Translations under genes and position numbers: made by a program | The notes under the pieces: generated by a model | Database searches by the model: none | What the model saw: only the letters and a program-made list of their open reading frames with translations | What the model was told of the DNA's origin: nothing | In this document: one piece after another, positions 51,477 to 59,287 of the stretch | Layout: each line of letters starts with the position of its first letter | How positions within the stretch are numbered: position 1 is the stretch's first letter | From: 55-13 sp037190145 | GTDB lineage: Bacteria > Armatimonadota > Fimbriimonadia > Fimbriimonadales > Fimbriimonadaceae | DNA: 64,000 nt | Reading direction: 5' to 3' | Assembly (NCBI GenBank): GCA_037190145.1 | Contig: JBBCJU010000003.1 | Location: 124,001 to 188,000 of the forward strand

Positions 51477-51579
51477 GGCACGAATTTTTTGGAGACTACT
51501 GATTGTGATGGAGTTACCTCGGCACGAACCATCCGGGGACTACTGTTCTCCCCGACACGAGCCATCCGGGGGCTACTGT
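51477..51579. repeat. Three degenerate direct repeats upstream of lysS
   Basis: Units begin at 51477, 51521 and 51554. Their shared pattern is GGCACGAACCATCCGGGGAC followed by TACTGT; the first copy is the most diverged. They occupy the gap just before lysS (ATG 51609). I see no T-box or tRNA-like structure. The rest of 51289-51608 holds the 11-bp array, the hairpin and unstructured sequence. Confidence 0.7.
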
Positions 51580-51608
51580 CTCCCTTCAAGTAAACTCTTA
51601 ACTTCAAC

Positions 51609-53186
51609 ATGAGCGAAGAGTTATCCATCCGTGAAATCCGGCTAGGCAAGCTGCAGAAGATGCGCGAGCTTGGTTGTGACCCTTATCAAAATGAGCGTTT
51701 TGAAATCAGTCGATGCGCTCAACAGATGCTTGATCGATTTGAGAGTTTAGAGGGGGAATCGGTTAAATTTGCGGGACGCGTGGTGTCTTACCGGCTCATG
51801 GGTAAAGCAGGGTTCGCTCATATCAGCGATGGCGATGCCCGAATCCAGGTGTACTTCCGAAAAGATGATCTGAGTGAGACCGAGTGGGAGCTTTATAACC
51901 TTCTGGATATCGGCGATCATGTGGGGATTCACGGCGAACTATTCCGCACAAAATCCGGCGAGAAATCTATCCATGCCCGATCCTTACTGGTGCTGAGCAA
52001 GGCGCTAGAAGTTCTGCCTATCGGCAAGGAGAAGGACGGTCAAATCTTTAGTGGCTTGAGCGACCAGGAGCTACGCTATCGACATCGTCACCTGGACCTG
52101 ATTGCCAACCCCGAGGCACGTCGCAAGTTGCTAAACAGATCGCGCATCGTATCTTCCACCAGGAGATACTTTGACCAGGCGGGATATCTGGAAGTGGAGA
52201 CGCCGCTGCTTCAGCTAGAAGCTGGCGGCGCGGCGGCCAGACCCTTTTTAACTCACTACAACGCTTACGATATCGACGTAAAGCTTCGCATCTCCCTGGA
52301 GCTTTACCTAAAGCGAATCATCTGTGGTGATGTGCCCATGGTGTATGAGATTGGGCGAGTGTTTCGCAATGAAGGCGTCTCAAACCGGCATAACCCAGAG
52401 TTCACGTTGCTGGAATTCTATGAAGCGTATGCGAATCTAGAAGACATGATGGTGCGTGTCGAGGAGTTGTTCAAGCACGTATCTATGGAGGTCTTTGGGA
52501 CTCCGCACGTACAGTTCCCACTCAACGAAGGCGACATTGTGGATGAGGATGCGGCCAAAGAACCTGAGTATCTGCAAATCGACTTCTCAAAGCCCTGGCG
52601 CAGAGTAAACATGCTTGAGGAGATCGAGCGGCATACGAGCCTAACCGCCGAGGATTTGAGTTCGCTAGCGAATGCCAAGGCGGCCCTGAAGAACCTAAAT
52701 GTGGTCAATCCCGTCACTGGTAAACGCATTGATCCCGATGATGAGAATAACCTTGGTGGCCTGATTGAAAAGCTACTGGAAGTCTTTGTGGAGCCCACTC
52801 TGCAAGAACCCACCTTTGTGATCGGTTATCCATTGGAGACTTCGCCTTTGGCCAAGAAGGACCCAACCAATCCAAAGATGACGCGTCGCTTTGAGGGTTA
52901 CATCCGAGGCCGCGAGGTCTGTAATGCCTTTAGCGAAATCAATGACCCGATTGACCAGCGCGAGCGGTTTGAAGATCAATTGAAGCAGGGCGCAGAAGGC
53001 AATGATGAAGCCCACGGTATGGATGAAGAGTTCATCTATGCACTGGAGTGCGGAATGCCCCCGACAGGCGGCTGTGGAATCGGAATTGATCGAATGGCGA
53101 TGATGCTAACCGGCGCGAACACCCTGCGCGAAGTTCTGCTCTTCCCCACTATGCGCCCGGAAAAACACGCAGAAGACGAAGAGTAA
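51609..53186 (+). CDS. lysS: Lysyl-tRNA synthetase, class II
   Basis: 525 residues. It charges tRNA-Lys. An N-terminal OB-fold anticodon domain (VKFAGRVVSYRLMGKAGFAH) is followed by the class II catalytic domain: motif 1 region YLEVETPLLQLEAGGAAARP, motif 2 FRNEGVSNRHNPEFTLLEFY, and motif 3 TGGCGIGIDRMAMMLT. The start at MSEELSIREIRLGKLQKM fits the family N-terminus. Length is normal. It is preceded by repeat-rich non-coding DNA and followed by a hairpin. Confidence 0.96.
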   Translation: MSEELSIREIRLGKLQKMRELGCDPYQNERFEISRCAQQMLDRFESLEGESVKFAGRVVSYRLMGKAGFAHISDGDARIQVYFRKDDLSETEWELYNLLDIGDHVGIHGELFRTKSGEKSIHARSLLVLSKALEVLPIGKEKDGQIFSGLSDQELRYRHRHLDLIANPEARRKLLNRSRIVSSTRRYFDQAGYLEVETPLLQLEAGGAAARPFLTHYNAYDIDVKLRISLELYLKRIICGDVPMVYEIGRVFRNEGVSNRHNPEFTLLEFYEAYANLEDMMVRVEELFKHVSMEVFGTPHVQFPLNEGDIVDEDAAKEPEYLQIDFSKPWRRVNMLEEIERHTSLTAEDLSSLANAKAALKNLNVVNPVTGKRIDPDDENNLGGLIEKLLEVFVEPTLQEPTFVIGYPLETSPLAKKDPTNPKMTRRFEGYIRGREVCNAFSEINDPIDQRERFEDQLKQGAEGNDEAHGMDEEFIYALECGMPPTGGCGIGIDRMAMMLTGANTLREVLLFPTMRPEKHAEDEE

Positions 53187-53194
53187 ATCGGCGA

Positions 53195-53230
53195 ATCGGT
53201 CTCTTGTCCTTTCTGGGACAGGAGGCCGAT
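53195..53230 (+). terminator. Hairpin after lysS
   Basis: ATCGGTCTCTTGTCC pairs with GGACAGGAGGCCGAT over 15 positions with two G-U pairs; loop 53210-53215. It starts 9 bases after the lysS stop and lacks a T tract. Confidence 0.6.
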
Positions 53231-53302
53231 GGTCGCAGGTTTCGGCGCAAAATTCCCGCCTAAGAAACCTTTGCGAAATATCCCACGTTTATTATCGTGG
53301 CG

Positions 53303-53839
53303 ATGGAAGAGCAGCTAGAAAAACCCCGAAAACGTAAAGGATTGTTTGTCGTTGCCGCATTCACCCTTGCGATCTTAGCCCTGGGAATCTATCTCACACG
53401 CGAACCAGCCCTGCCATACGGCTTTCTTAAGAAATATCCAGTAGTAGAAACTAGGCATTCTCAAGATGGGAAGCTGCGGATCGTCGTGCTTAAGGCAGAT
53501 ATGAAAGCGGTTTGGAACGATATCCGCGCTGAGTTTTCACAGAAGCAGATTTTCACTTCGACCCAATATTCAAACCTCAACGGTATCACTGCAGAATCCT
53601 TTACTTTGGGTACGTCTGAAGGCCAACTTCGTGTAAGCAATGATCTCAGTTTTGGAGATAAGGGATTTAACCAAAACATACTTGGCCCTGAGTTGAGGGA
53701 AGGCTACTGTGTCGTTGCCTTTACTCGTCCCGTCACCCTTTTTGACCGGTTGCTCGCTTGGATGAATAAGTTCTTTGGGGGCACTAAAGAGAAGCAGGAA
53801 ACTATCGAAGTCATGCCCCCGCGGACCATACATGTCTAG
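53303..53839 (+). CDS. Single-pass membrane protein of unknown function
   Basis: 178 residues from ATG 53303 (a GTG lies two codons upstream). A basic N-terminus (EKPRKRKGLF) precedes one transmembrane helix (VVAAFTLAILALGIYL). The C-terminal ~140 residues should be periplasmic: LRIVVLKADMKAVWNDIRAE, AESFTLGTSEGQLRVSND, TRPVTLFDRLLAWMNKFFGG. No family is recognised. It converges on the ATP-grasp gene with a 2-base gap. Confidence 0.6.
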   Translation: MEEQLEKPRKRKGLFVVAAFTLAILALGIYLTREPALPYGFLKKYPVVETRHSQDGKLRIVVLKADMKAVWNDIRAEFSQKQIFTSTQYSNLNGITAESFTLGTSEGQLRVSNDLSFGDKGFNQNILGPELREGYCVVAFTRPVTLFDRLLAWMNKFFGGTKEKQETIEVMPPRTIHV

Positions 53840-53841
53840 GC

Positions 53842-54987
53842 TTATCCGGTCGATTGAGCAGCCCTTCTCTCCTGGGCACTTTTGATAATGTCTTGGTAAA
53901 TCCCCATGAGTTTTATGTCATCTGTGGGAACGTCGTGCTTTCCTTGAATGAACTCACTATCTGGATCACGCAGGGTTTCCTGAGGGTAGAGCGCAATGGT
54001 TAGCCCTTCTTGAACCGGTTGCTGGGGGATCATGTTTCCACTCCAACCTTCTCTCAATGCGAGCGCAAGATCAGTACCGATATCCTGCCAAAGGTGAACG
54101 TAAGTTCCCATCCTTGGATTGAGCTCCATTAGCCAAGCCCTTCCCTTGCCTTCGTCTTCGACAACAAATTGGGGAGCTCCCATACCGTTGTAATTTGTGA
54201 TTCGGCATATTTCGCGCGCCGCATGAAGAATCTCAGGATTATCAATGACTCGGGTTGCCGATGTTTGACCTGTTTCACCGGGGTGGGTACGAATTCGGTA
54301 GGCCATATTCCAGGCGATAAGTTCACCATCCTTAGCCACATAGTGAATTACCGCTGTCTGATTGCCCAAATACTTTTGGATGCAGTATCTGGAGCGAGTT
54401 CTGCCAAACACTAAGTCTTGCAGTCCTTCCAAGAGAGACTCTTCGTCGCGACATATCTTCACGCCGCTAGATGCAAATCCTACGTCTGGCTTAAGGATGA
54501 CCGGATATCCGTGCTCTTGGATAAAGGCATCCGCATCCCCCATTGTATGGAGTTCACGCTGGGGTGGAATACGCACCCCTCGGCTTTCTAGCTCGTTAAG
54601 AAGATCAATCTTTCCAAATAGGTACTTCTCAGCTTCAATTGGGAACGTGGAATTCATCAGAGCTGTCTTTAGCTCGTCATCCAATTGGATTTTCCCAGCT
54701 TCTACTTGCCGTCGATAGACCTGAAGAGTTCGCACTAAGTTATCTGATGCGGCAAGAATGATGTCCGGGCGAAAGGTTCGGAGAGCATTGTCAAAGGTTT
54801 GGAGAACCGCCGCCTCTTCGTTGGTGTCTGTGTAGAAAAATCTGTCCACGAAGTCGGTCATTGAGATCAGATCTGACTTTGCACAGATTGCTGCCACTTC
54901 AAACCCCACCTTCTTAAGAGCTCGCGGAAATCGAGCGGGGCCATGCCATCGCCAGTGAGCAATGATTAGAACTTTCACGGGGGCCAT
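53842..54987 (-). CDS. ATP-grasp superfamily enzyme
   Basis: 381 residues from ATG 54987 (MAPVKVLIIAHWRWHGPARF); an ATG 12 bases upstream is possible. ATP-grasp layout: a preATP-grasp Rossmann part (1-115), then KYLFGKIDLLNELESRGVRI, the Lys/Gly-rich loop GYPVILKPDVGFASSGVKI, and the metal and phosphate ligands in PQFVVEDEG and AWLMELNPRMGTYVHLW. Such enzymes ligate a carboxylate to an amine or thiol, as in carbamoyl-phosphate-synthase-like and peptide-ligase proteins. The acceptor is unknown. Confidence 0.82.
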   Translation of the reverse strand: MAPVKVLIIAHWRWHGPARFPRALKKVGFEVAAICAKSDLISMTDFVDRFFYTDTNEEAAVLQTFDNALRTFRPDIILAASDNLVRTLQVYRRQVEAGKIQLDDELKTALMNSTFPIEAEKYLFGKIDLLNELESRGVRIPPQRELHTMGDADAFIQEHGYPVILKPDVGFASSGVKICRDEESLLEGLQDLVFGRTRSRYCIQKYLGNQTAVIHYVAKDGELIAWNMAYRIRTHPGETGQTSATRVIDNPEILHAAREICRITNYNGMGAPQFVVEDEGKGRAWLMELNPRMGTYVHLWQDIGTDLALALREGWSGNMIPQQPVQEGLTIALYPQETLRDPDSEFIQGKHDVPTDDIKLMGIYQDIIKSAQERRAAQSTG

Positions 54988-55038
54988 TATACGGTGCAAG
55001 CCGCACGCAACGGCGGTGTTAAGGATCTATGTCAATGA

Positions 55039-55137
55039 CTTTCTCTTAACTTTCTGAAAGTACAAGTATCAGCGGCGACTCTTGCCGCTCTTGCCCTGGG
55101 TGCAACGGCTCTGTTGCGACGTAGAAAGCGAGCCTAA
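55039..55137 (+). pseudogene. Remnant of a PEP-CTERM sorting tail
   Basis: A reading frame with no start codon, open from 55039, ends at TAA 55135-55137 with the translation VSAATLAALALGATALLRRR plus KRA from 55066. This is the hydrophobic helix and basic end of a PEP-CTERM tail, in which the first residues would normally be VPEPATLAAL; here the PEP is degraded to VSAA. No upstream coding part remains, because the ATP-grasp gene starts only about 80 bases away. It is best read as the decayed 3' end of a lost surface-protein gene. Confidence 0.6.
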
Positions 55138-55237
55138 GTACGATCCAGCTTCGCAACAACATTAAGAAGCTGGATTTCTTCGTCAGGTGTATCGGCCGAT
55201 ACATCGGACTTGTCCTCCGAGATCGTAAGATGGGCAT

Positions 55238-55717
55238 ATGAGTAACCCAATTGATCCTGGAGTAGATATTGGCCACGTCCATTTGAAAGTGGCAGACTTG
55301 GACCGAGCTATCGCCTTTTATGGTGGAGTTCTGGGGTTTGAACTCACTCAAAGGTACGGGAGTCAGGCGGCCTTCTTGTCGGCAGGCGGTTACCACCACC
55401 ATATCGGACTCAATACTTGGCAGAGTAAGAACGGAAATCCGCCCCCTTTGGGCTCCACAGGCCTCTTCCATACCGCCATTCGATATCCTAGTCGCGCTGC
55501 CCTGGCAGACGCCTTGAGGCGCCTCATAAATGCAGGAATCAGGTTGGATGGAGCGAGTGACCATGGAGTTTCTGAAGCCCTGTATCTTCGTGACCCCGAT
55601 CAGAATGGAGTAGAGCTGTATTGGGATCGTCCAAGATCAGAATGGCCATTTGACAAGGATGGAAATCTGGAAATGGTCACCGAAGCCTTGGATCTAGAAG
55701 ATTTGCTGAGAGCTTGA
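55238..55717 (+). CDS. VOC-superfamily protein, CatE/ring-cleavage-dioxygenase-like
   Basis: 159 residues. Paired VOC motifs resemble catechol-2,3-dioxygenase-type proteins: IGHVHLKVADLDRAIAFYGG, VLGFELTQRYGSQAAFLSAG, GYHHHIGLNTW, GLFHTAIRYPSRAALADALR and ALYLRDPDQNGVELYWDRP. Putative metal ligands are the His of GHVHLK, the His of GLFHTA and the Glu of GVELYWD. The substrate is unknown. It is followed 22 bases later by the dehydrogenase gene on the same strand. Confidence 0.87.
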   Translation: MSNPIDPGVDIGHVHLKVADLDRAIAFYGGVLGFELTQRYGSQAAFLSAGGYHHHIGLNTWQSKNGNPPPLGSTGLFHTAIRYPSRAALADALRRLINAGIRLDGASDHGVSEALYLRDPDQNGVELYWDRPRSEWPFDKDGNLEMVTEALDLEDLLRA

Positions 55718-55739
55718 ACATCGGCGGTAATCTCTTCTG

Positions 55740-56687
55740 ATGCAAATTGCGGTTCTGGATGGAGTTACCTTAAACCCGGGCGATCTTTCCTGGGGATATC
55801 TCCAGACACTTGGTAATGTTCGTATATTTGATCGTTCGACTCCAGAAGAGACTATCGAACGTGCTCAAGCGGCTCAAGCGATTATTACGAACAAGTCGAT
55901 TGTAAACCGAACCGTAATCGAAGCATTGCCTCGACTGGAATATATTGGGGTGACGGCGACAGGCTTTAATATCGTTGATACTGAAGCCTGTAAAGAACGA
56001 AACATTACCGTTACAAACGTGCCCGCTTACAGCACGATGTCGGTAGCCCAGCTTGTGTTTGCTTTTATCCTTGAGCACTGCCATCATGTTGGTCATCACT
56101 CGAACGAGGTCCACAAAGGGCGATGGAGCCACTGTAAAGACTTTTCGTTTTGGGATCGCCCCCTTGTTGAATTGGAAGGCCTAACCTTGGGCATTGTTGG
56201 ATTTGGCAATATTGGCCAGCAAGTAGCCAGGCTTGGGCAAGCATTCGGCATGAGAGTTCTGGTGCACTCCAGAACTCAAAAGGAGTACCCCGATGTTATT
56301 TGGGCCGACCTAGAAACGTTACTTCAAGAGTCTGATTTCGTCAGTCTGCATTGTCCCTTAACTGAAGAAACAAGGAATCTGATCAATTGGCGCACGATTC
56401 GCCAAATGAAGGACGGAGCTTTCCTAGTTAACACAGGTCGTGGTCCCCTCATTAACGAAGCTGATCTGGCCGATGCGCTGAACAACAACAAGTTATCAGG
56501 TGCGGGATTGGATGTGCTTTCGGTTGAACCTCCGCCAGAGAACAACCCGTTGCTTTCCGCCCAAAATGCCTTTATCACGCCGCATATTGCATGGGCAACA
56601 AGGGCCGCTAGAGTCCGACTGATGACTCAAACAGTCGACAACTTGGCCGCTTGGATCAACGGATCCCCTAGGAATGTGGTGACTTAG
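55740..56687 (+). CDS. D-2-hydroxyacid dehydrogenase (glycerate/hydroxypyruvate reductase-like)
   Basis: 315 residues. NAD(P)-dependent oxidoreductase of the D-isomer 2-hydroxyacid family. NAD loop GIVGFGNIGQQVARLGQAFG, catalytic Arg in NTGRGPLINEADL, Glu in LDVLSVEPPPENN and His in ITPHIAWATRAARVRL are all present. The N-terminal catalytic domain has ITNKSIVNRTVIEALPRLEY. The overall match is closest to hydroxypyruvate/glycerate dehydrogenases. It is probably co-transcribed with the VOC gene. Confidence 0.9.
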   Translation: MQIAVLDGVTLNPGDLSWGYLQTLGNVRIFDRSTPEETIERAQAAQAIITNKSIVNRTVIEALPRLEYIGVTATGFNIVDTEACKERNITVTNVPAYSTMSVAQLVFAFILEHCHHVGHHSNEVHKGRWSHCKDFSFWDRPLVELEGLTLGIVGFGNIGQQVARLGQAFGMRVLVHSRTQKEYPDVIWADLETLLQESDFVSLHCPLTEETRNLINWRTIRQMKDGAFLVNTGRGPLINEADLADALNNNKLSGAGLDVLSVEPPPENNPLLSAQNAFITPHIAWATRAARVRLMTQTVDNLAAWINGSPRNVVT

Positions 56688-56689
56688 GT

Positions 56690-58075
56690 TCAGGGATTCG
56701 GAACCCACTTCACGTGCCCATCGGCGTAGGCAACCGCACGTCCACCCGGACCTTCTTTATATCCTATCTCCGTATTGGCAGGGTTTTTGATGTCGGATAA
56801 GCTTCCGCCGCCGAAAGTGTAAACAAAACCATCCAGGAGTTGTCTATTCTTGGTGTATGGATACAAAGCTTCCATCCAATCACTGTTGTTTGATGGAAGG
56901 ACATCGTCATAGTCTGCAGCGTAAATGTGAAGTGCCGTGGCAACTTGTTTGGCGTCACTAATCAACCGAGCCCTTTCTGCATGAGCGAGCGCTGATAACG
57001 CCCATTCTTTGGGTACAGAGATAAGGGGCCTTACGATTGCGACGCCTTTGGTTGTATAGAACACGGCGTTCATAGCCGGAGATAGCTGCATTTTCTCCAC
57101 CTCTGCTGCGACCAGAGCCGATTGATTTGAGCTTTTCTCCTTTGCAATGAGCCAAGCAGAATTCAGATTTATAGTCCTAGGGGTTGCACCGGCACGAGCA
57201 TCAGATGCAGCCATCGTAGCTCCACTGATCAAGCGGAACTCTGGTTCCGGCTCTGTCTCAGCCCGGACGTTTAGAGGTGGAACTTCCTTCAGGTGACCAC
57301 TCGCAAAGTCCATGTCCAACCATACTGTCCGTAAACCTTTTTCTCCAGCATTTTCTCTGGCAATCAACATTGGACGGTTTCCTTTCTCAAAGAACTCAAT
57401 TTGTCCATAAGCAAAATTGCCCTTTGCAGGAATCGCACCGGAGATGCTGCCATTGGGTCGCACCCATATGTAACGAGCAGAGGGCTCTTGGTTTGCTTGC
57501 GAACGCAAGCGGCGTATAGCCAAGACAGCCCCTTTTGCACGAGTATCTGTTTCGATGCTTACCAGCTCATTCTCGTCAGGCTGAAAAGCGGTTGTCATTT
57601 GACCGGAGGTAGCAGACAAGCTCCAAACCACTTGGCGTCCCTCACCCGTCACGTTTCCTTCGTCGTCTTTAACCTCGTGCCGGACAACAATAAGCGCACT
57701 TGCGCTGCCAGGCAACCAACTCGCATCATCAATCGTTACAGCTCCAACCCTTCCCCGCCATACAATTCGCGTCGTTTGACGCTCTACATCATGGAGGGCA
57801 AGGACTTGATCTGGGAGATTTTTGGGAGGCGCAGCTGGATTCTCAAAGGACCTCAACAGCATCTCACCCATCGTTTTGGTCTCAACAGAATTCACGAGTA
57901 AAAATTTGCCGTTTGGAGACCAATAGGCACTACTCGTCATGCCGGTTGAAACAATTTGCGGAGGAAGTAAGGCAATAGCCTTTGCGTTCGTAAAAATCAA
58001 CTCGCTTGTGGGATCCATCTGCGATGTCCCAAAAGAAGCGATGGCCGTGACAATCAACCCTAATGCAAATCTCAT
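56690..58075 (-). CDS. Exported beta-propeller with pilin-like C-terminal domain
   Basis: 461 residues. Signal peptide MRFALGLIVTAIASFG. The N-terminal ~330 residues are WD40/TolB-like propeller blades (SSAYWSPNGKFLLVNSVETK, DDASWLPGSASALIVVRHEV). The C-terminal ~105 residues look like the soluble half of a DUF1559 pseudopilin: ERARLISDAKQVATALHIYA, ADYDDVLPSN, GGRAVAYADGHVKWVPNP. Compare YATDYDDIN and the DGHAKK end of the pseudopilin at 28514. A prepilin leader is absent, because a normal signal peptide starts the protein. A pilin-propeller fusion exported by the general pathway is the reading. Confidence 0.68.
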   Translation of the reverse strand: MRFALGLIVTAIASFGTSQMDPTSELIFTNAKAIALLPPQIVSTGMTSSAYWSPNGKFLLVNSVETKTMGEMLLRSFENPAAPPKNLPDQVLALHDVERQTTRIVWRGRVGAVTIDDASWLPGSASALIVVRHEVKDDEGNVTGEGRQVVWSLSATSGQMTTAFQPDENELVSIETDTRAKGAVLAIRRLRSQANQEPSARYIWVRPNGSISGAIPAKGNFAYGQIEFFEKGNRPMLIARENAGEKGLRTVWLDMDFASGHLKEVPPLNVRAETEPEPEFRLISGATMAASDARAGATPRTINLNSAWLIAKEKSSNQSALVAAEVEKMQLSPAMNAVFYTTKGVAIVRPLISVPKEWALSALAHAERARLISDAKQVATALHIYAADYDDVLPSNNSDWMEALYPYTKNRQLLDGFVYTFGGGSLSDIKNPANTEIGYKEGPGGRAVAYADGHVKWVPNP

Positions 58076-58089
58076 TCTATTCCCTTAAA

Positions 58090-58125
58090 TAGGCGACGAA
58101 TCTCCGGAGCAAAACCGTTCGCCTA
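58090..58125 (-). terminator. Weak hairpin after the DUF192 gene
   Basis: TAGGCGA / TCGCCTA arms (7 bp) enclose a 22-base loop that contains CTCCGGAG. On the minus strand TTTAAG follows. It separates the DUF192 gene from the propeller gene. Confidence 0.35.
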
Positions 58126-58139
58126 GTATAAGGTCTTCG

Positions 58140-58670
58140 TCACTCTTTTGGAGATATGTTCTCAGGAAGCATTAAGATAGAGCCTTCTTTGATGCCAAAT
58201 TTCTTCGCTCTTCCCACCTTTAGCTCCAAAACATACTTGGCCGGCCCTTTGCTGGGGACACCTGATTCATCAAAAGGTTTGCCTACGCCGACATTGAGAA
58301 CCTTTCCTTTGGCATCCAGGTAGCAGATGTCTAAGCCTAGAGGACAGTTTTGCATCCAGAAGGAACGTGGCTCCGAGTCGCTAAAAATGAACAGCATGCC
58401 CTCGGTGTCTTTCACATCTTTATCCACCAAGTACATCATGCCCTCGGCCCGCTTGCCACTGTCATCCATTAGCCAAACGGTTAGTTGATGACCGTTAAAG
58501 GTCATTTTCCGAGTTTCCAAATCCTTTAGTTGATAGAGTCTTTCAGGCTTATCCCTTGGATCTGACTTCTGTTGAACGATGTTGCTAACTTTGGATTCTG
58601 CAGGAGCTTCAATCTTTGGCACCTGACAGCCTCCAATCAGCACGATCAATAAGAGAACAAGGTTTTTCAT
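58140..58670 (-). CDS. DUF192 lipoprotein
   Basis: 176 residues. Lipoprotein signal MKNLVLLLIVLIGGCQ with Cys15. DUF192 signatures: RAEGMMYLVDKDVKDTEGML, FIFSDSEPRSFWMQNCPLGL, DICYLDAKGKVLNVG, and the C-terminal YVLELKVGRAKKFGIKEGSI. The fold is an all-beta domain of unknown function, often exported. Its GTG/ATG start region overlaps the leuD stop by 4 bases, so the two are coupled though unrelated by known function. Confidence 0.9.
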   Translation of the reverse strand: MKNLVLLLIVLIGGCQVPKIEAPAESKVSNIVQQKSDPRDKPERLYQLKDLETRKMTFNGHQLTVWLMDDSGKRAEGMMYLVDKDVKDTEGMLFIFSDSEPRSFWMQNCPLGLDICYLDAKGKVLNVGVGKPFDESGVPSKGPAKYVLELKVGRAKKFGIKEGSILMLPENISPKE

Positions 58671-59257
58671 CGTTGTGGAACGTAGGCTAGACGATCATTC
58701 TCGTACTGAGTAATGGCATCTCCATAAATGAGGGTGGTTCCGATAAGATCAAGGCCTTTCAAGATAGCTTCCTTGCTCACCGGGCTGATGTCAAATCCAA
58801 ACTCTTGACCGGCAGCACGAACCTCTTGGTTGGGTAAATCAATCTCGACTTCAGCTCCCGAACCCAATCCACTTACTACCGAATGATCATCGTTATCCAA
58901 TTCGACTAGCAAAAGACCGCAGTTAGCGGCGTTCTGTCGAAAAATATCGCTATAGCCAGGACTATCGAAGGTTTTTCTTGCAACGACTACACGGAATCCG
59001 CCCTGTTGGATGGCCCAAACCGCATGCTCTCGGGAAGATCCGCAACCAAAGTTCGTTCCTACAACTAACACAGATGCGCCTTCTGCGCTTGGCTGATCCA
59101 GTGGGCAAGATTCTCCTCGAACATCAGAGAACAGGAGTTCTCCATAGCCTGATCGGCTAACTCTTGAGAGAAATCGTGCCGGGATGATCCGGTCCGTATC
59201 TACGTTGTCGTCCGGCATGACCACGGTGGTTCCGCGATAGACTGTAAAGCCTTCCAT
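58667..59257 (-). CDS. leuD: 3-isopropylmalate dehydratase small subunit
   Basis: 196 residues. With LeuC it isomerises 2-isopropylmalate in leucine synthesis. Swivel-domain motifs: NVDTDRIIPARFLSRVSRSG, LVVGTNFGCGSSREHAVWAI, FRVVVARKTFDSPGYSDIFR and NAANCGLLLVELD. The start ATG 59257 is 30 bases from the divergent trpE. leuC is not in the window, so the subunits are encoded apart. Confidence 0.93.
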   Translation of the reverse strand: MEGFTVYRGTTVVMPDDNVDTDRIIPARFLSRVSRSGYGELLFSDVRGESCPLDQPSAEGASVLVVGTNFGCGSSREHAVWAIQQGGFRVVVARKTFDSPGYSDIFRQNAANCGLLLVELDNDDHSVVSGLGSGAEVEIDLPNQEVRAAGQEFGFDISPVSKEAILKGLDLIGTTLIYGDAITQYENDRLAYVPQR

Positions 59258-59287
59258 ACTCGGATTCTGGCATACTCAACTGAGCAC

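Noticed and set aside
51464..51649. Minus-strand reading frame across the repeats upstream of lysS
   Set aside because: It only reads through degenerate direct repeats and the start of lysS, and resembles no protein.
55046..55564. Long minus-strand frame opposite the VOC gene
   Set aside because: It is antisense to a clear VOC-family gene on the plus strand and has no domain pattern.
57401..57901. Plus-strand frame of about 166 codons inside the propeller gene
   Set aside because: It lies antisense to a gene with a signal peptide and propeller blades, and its translation is low-complexity.
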